A model generated the notes under the pieces. It made no database searches. It was not told the origin of the DNA and worked only from the letters and a program-made list of their open reading frames with translations. Positions 4,880 to 7,197 of a DNA stretch of 7,197 nt are shown here, piece by piece; the stretch's first letter is position 1, and each line of letters opens with the position of its first letter. Both the position numbers and the translations under genes were made by a program. Source of the stretch: Candidatus Scatomorpha merdipullorum (lineage in GTDB: Bacteria; Bacillota; Clostridia; Oscillospirales; Oscillospiraceae); NCBI GenBank assembly GCA_018716795.1, contig DVJK01000224.1:1-7197 (forward strand), read 5' to 3'.

Positions 4880-5776
4880 ATGGGAGAATTCCTGCAAACC
4901 CTCTTCGTGGGCCTGAGGCTGGGCAGCGTGTACGCGCTGATTGCCCTGGGCTACACGATGGTATACGGCATCGTCCGGCTCATTAACTTCGCCCACGGCG
5001 ACTTCATCATGGTCGGCGGCTACACGCTCATCTTCACCGTGCCGCTCATGACGGCGGCGGGCCTTCCGGCCTGGACGGCGGTCGTCATCGCCGTCGCGGT
5101 CTGCGCGCTGGTCGGCGTGCTGGTCGAGCTCATCGCGTACCGGCCCGTGCGCCGCAAGGGCACGAATATGACGGCGCTGATAACCGCCGTGGCCATGAGC
5201 CTTTTCCTCGAGAACCTGGCGCAGGCCATACCGGCCATAGGCCCGAACCCGATAATCGCGGGCCAGCTCTTCGCCTCCGGCGGCGTCCGCGTCGCGGGCG
5301 TCACACTGGACTACATCACGATTTACACCATTGCCGTCAGCGCCGTCGTCATGCTCCTGCTCTACGTCTTCACGCAGAAGACCAGGCTGGGCCGCGCGAT
5401 GCGCTGCGTCTCCGAGGACAAGGGCGCCGCCGTCCTCATGGGCATAAGCGTCAACAAAACCGTCCTCGCCACCTTCGCCATCGGCTCCGGCCTCTCCGCC
5501 GCCGCCGCGCTCATGTACGTCGCGCAGTACCCCAAGGTCTACACGACCATGGGCTCGCTCCTCGGCCTCAAGGCCTTCGTCGCGGCGGTCGTCGGCGGCA
5601 TAGGCCTCATTCCCGGCGCCATGCTCGGCGGAATCGTCATCGGCCTTGTCGAGAGTTTTTCCACGGCCTACATCAGCTCCAGCATGACGGACACCTTCGT
5701 GTTCTTCATCCTCATCGTCGTGCTGCTGCTCAAGCCCGCCGGAATACTCGGAAAGAACGTGGGTGAAAAGGTATGA
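4880..5776 (+). CDS. livH: Branched-chain amino acid-type ABC transporter permease LivH
   Basis: A 298-residue, very hydrophobic inner-membrane protein with about eight membrane spans (roughly residues 10-30, 40-58, 64-86, 97-117, 147-165, 194-214, 230-257, 271-287). It carries the LivH signature GYTMVYGIVRLINFAHGD (24-41). Its cytoplasmic coupling loop is GRAMRCVSEDKGAAVLMGIS (171-190), which contacts the ATPase. The FVAAVVGGIGLIPGAMLGG segment (233-251) is shared across the family. Length is normal. It forms half of the heterodimeric channel with LivM. GGAAAGGCGG just before the ATG serves as a modest ribosome binding site. The stop overlaps the livM start (ATGA), implying translational coupling. 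Confidence 0.95.
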   Translation: MGEFLQTLFVGLRLGSVYALIALGYTMVYGIVRLINFAHGDFIMVGGYTLIFTVPLMTAAGLPAWTAVVIAVAVCALVGVLVELIAYRPVRRKGTNMTALITAVAMSLFLENLAQAIPAIGPNPIIAGQLFASGGVRVAGVTLDYITIYTIAVSAVVMLLLYVFTQKTRLGRAMRCVSEDKGAAVLMGISVNKTVLATFAIGSGLSAAAALMYVAQYPKVYTTMGSLLGLKAFVAAVVGGIGLIPGAMLGGIVIGLVESFSTAYISSSMTDTFVFFILIVVLLLKPAGILGKNVGEKV

Positions 5777-6924
5777 AAACTTCTGTCAAACGCGGCTATC
5801 TCGTCAACGGGGCCGCCGTCGTCCTCGCTTACGCGCTCTTTGTCGTGCTCGCGGCCACGCTCGGGCAGGGCGGCAGCTTCAAGCTTATCCTCGCCCCGAG
5901 CATCTGGCAGTGCTGCTATCTCATCCTGCTCGCGGCCAGCCTCAACCTCGTGCTGGGCTTCATGGGCCAGCTCTCGCTGGGCCACTGCGGCTTCATGGCC
6001 ATCGGGGCCTACACCGCCGCGCTCATGAGCCTCGCCTTTCAGCGCGCCGGCGTCTACGATGAAAAGAGCGGCGCCGTCTTCATCGGCATCCTCTTCCTCT
6101 GCATAATCTCGGCGGGGCTGCTCGCCGCCGTCTTCGGCGTCCTGGTCGGCATCCCGGCGCTGCGCCTCAAGGGCGACTATCTCGCCATCATCACGCTGGG
6201 CTTCGGCCTTATCATCGTGAACGTCATAAACAACCTCCCCTTCGCCGGCCAGAACGGCCTCGCCGAGGGCAGCGCCGCCGCCTCGCTCTACGCGACCGGC
6301 CTCGGCTTCGGCTCGAGCGACCGCGTCAGCTATCTCTGGGTCGGCGTCGGGGTCACGATACTCTGCGTGACGCTTATGTTCATGTTCATCCGCTCGAAAT
6401 ACGGCCGGGCCGTGCGCGCCATACGCGACGACGAGATCGCCGCGGCCGCCTCCGGCATCAACACCGGCTACTACAAGGTCCTGACCTTCGCCTTCTCCGC
6501 CTTCTTCGCGGGCGTGGCCGGCGCGCTCTACGCCTGCTGCAACGCCTCGCTCTCCACGGTGAGCTTTTCCTTCACGAACGGCTCCATACTCAACTCCACC
6601 TTCGTCGTGGTCATGGTCGTGCTCGGCGGCATGGGCAGCCTCACCGGCAGCGTGGTGAGCGCGGTTATCATGTTCCTGCTCAACTATCAGATTGCCAACG
6701 GCGCCTGGGTCGACGCGCTGCCCGGCTTTGTCCGCGGCGTCTTCACCTACCCGATGCTCGTCTACGCGCTGGTGCTGATTGTCATCATCATGTTCCGGCC
6801 CAAGGGCATCTTCGGCGCATATGAGTTCTCGCTGCTGCGCACGCCGAGGGACGCCGCAGGGCTCTTCAAAAGGCGCGGCGGGAAAAGGTCCAGGCCCGTC
6901 GGAAAGGAGGCCGCGGCCCAATGA
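5773..6924 (+). CDS. livM: Branched-chain amino acid-type ABC transporter permease LivM
   Basis: A 383-residue membrane protein, partner of LivH. Family motifs are LNLVLGFMGQLSLGHCGFMA (57-76), RLKGDYLAIITLGFG (131-145), the ATPase-coupling loop GRAVRAIRDDEIAAAASGI (211-229), VLGGMGSLTGSV (283-294) and the terminal RPKGIFG (342-348). Spans are visible near 12-30, 46-64, 72-88, 103-128, 136-152, 187-206, 236-256, 276-302 and 324-341. A basic, Gly/Arg/Lys-rich tail of about 30 residues (354-383) extends past the last motif and is longer than minimal. The start overlaps the livH stop by 4 bases with only a weak local Shine-Dalgarno, so it depends on coupling from livH. Its 3' end contains AAGGAGG (6904-6910), which serves livG. 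Confidence 0.95.
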   Translation: MKTSVKRGYLVNGAAVVLAYALFVVLAATLGQGGSFKLILAPSIWQCCYLILLAASLNLVLGFMGQLSLGHCGFMAIGAYTAALMSLAFQRAGVYDEKSGAVFIGILFLCIISAGLLAAVFGVLVGIPALRLKGDYLAIITLGFGLIIVNVINNLPFAGQNGLAEGSAAASLYATGLGFGSSDRVSYLWVGVGVTILCVTLMFMFIRSKYGRAVRAIRDDEIAAAASGINTGYYKVLTFAFSAFFAGVAGALYACCNASLSTVSFSFTNGSILNSTFVVVMVVLGGMGSLTGSVVSAVIMFLLNYQIANGAWVDALPGFVRGVFTYPMLVYALVLIVIIMFRPKGIFGAYEFSLLRTPRDAAGLFKRRGGKRSRPVGKEAAAQ

Positions 6925-7197
6925 GTGAAAACAAGATGGAGCCCATCCTCGAAACAAGGGGACTCGGCATATCCTTCGGCGGCCTCCGGGCCGTCCAGGA
7001 CTTCAACCTCAGGCTGTACCCGGGCGAGCTCGCCGGGCTCATCGGCCCCAACGGCGCGGGCAAGACCACCGTCTTCAACCTGCTGACCGGCGTCTACGCT
7101 CCCACCGAGGGCAGCGTGCTTCTCGACGGGCAGGTGCTCAACGGGAAGAAGACGCACCAGTTCGTCGCCGCGGGCATCGCCCGCACCTTCCAGAACA
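6921..7197 (+). CDS. livG: Branched-chain amino acid-type ABC transporter ATPase LivG (5' part)
   Basis: The first 92 codons are present and the rest lies beyond the window. The sequence reads LETRGLGISFGGLRAVQDF, then the Walker A motif GPNGAGKTT (42-50, with K48), then LLTGVYAPTEGSVLLDG, and reaches GIARTFQN, which holds the Q-loop glutamine Q91. This order and the RTFQN form are typical of LivG rather than LivF. LivG normally pairs with LivF to power LivHM from the cytoplasm, and livF is expected just downstream. The ATG overlaps the livM stop (ATGA). AAGGAGG ten bases upstream supports this start over the internal ATG at 6936. Confidence 0.94.
   Translation, partial: MSENKMEPILETRGLGISFGGLRAVQDFNLRLYPGELAGLIGPNGAGKTTVFNLLTGVYAPTEGSVLLDGQVLNGKKTHQFVAAGIARTFQN

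Noticed and set aside
6909..6918. GGCCGCGGCC palindrome near the livG start as a regulatory site
   Set aside because: Such short GC palindromes are frequent in this GC-rich DNA and it codes for the livM tail; the two-base loop cannot form a stable hairpin.
5668..6957. 429-codon minus-strand frame across livM
   Set aside because: Its His/Asp/Glu/Ala-rich composition is the antisense shadow of livM, which has all its family motifs on the plus strand.

Overview
The window is a GC-rich stretch of ordinary bacterial chromosome. Four signs point to a Gram-positive (Bacillota) organism, most likely a GC-rich gut-type Clostridia of the Oscillospirales kind. These are a tRNA-sensing T-box leader, strong AAGGAGG/GGAGGT ribosome binding sites, a lipoprotein signal of the form MKKLLALLLALCMVFALAAC, and divergent A/T-rich promoter islands between GC-rich genes. 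The taxon is inferred; the window contains no rRNA or other marker.

Layout from left to right: the 3' end of a DUF2804-family gene (+) ends at a perfect 16-bp hairpin. A small gap follows, then the terminator of the convergent gene. That gene (-) is a complete TrpB2-type tryptophan synthase beta chain. It is preceded by its own promoter and a full tryptophan T-box: stem I landmarks, a UGG specifier, the T-box bulge and an attenuating terminator. Divergent from it lies a secreted or membrane-anchored C39-like cysteine peptidase (+), with a pair of 22-bp-spaced repeats upstream. Next comes a 398-bp non-coding region with a fully consensus SigA-type promoter, a compact RNA hairpin ending in a U-tract, and an AT-rich island with palindromes. 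It also holds GC hairpins and a duplicated Shine-Dalgarno sequence. The rest is a branched-chain-amino-acid-type ABC importer operon, livK-livH-livM-livG (+). livK is separated from livH by a terminator-like hairpin, livH/livM and livM/livG overlap as ATGA, and livG runs off the window.

Functionally, the right half imports hydrophobic or branched amino acids (or related HAAT-family substrates): LivK captures ligand outside the membrane, LivH/LivM form the channel and LivG supplies ATPase activity. The left half has a lone trpB2 controlled by uncharged tRNA-Trp. No trpA, trpC or other trp gene is visible in the window, which is compatible with indole salvage, though the rest of the genome could carry them.

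No defence system, mobile element or CRISPR array is visible. The most interesting unexplained item is the structured RNA and terminator between the consensus livK promoter and livK itself. It could be an attenuator or riboswitch, or a roughly 75-nt small RNA. I cannot match it to a known class by eye.
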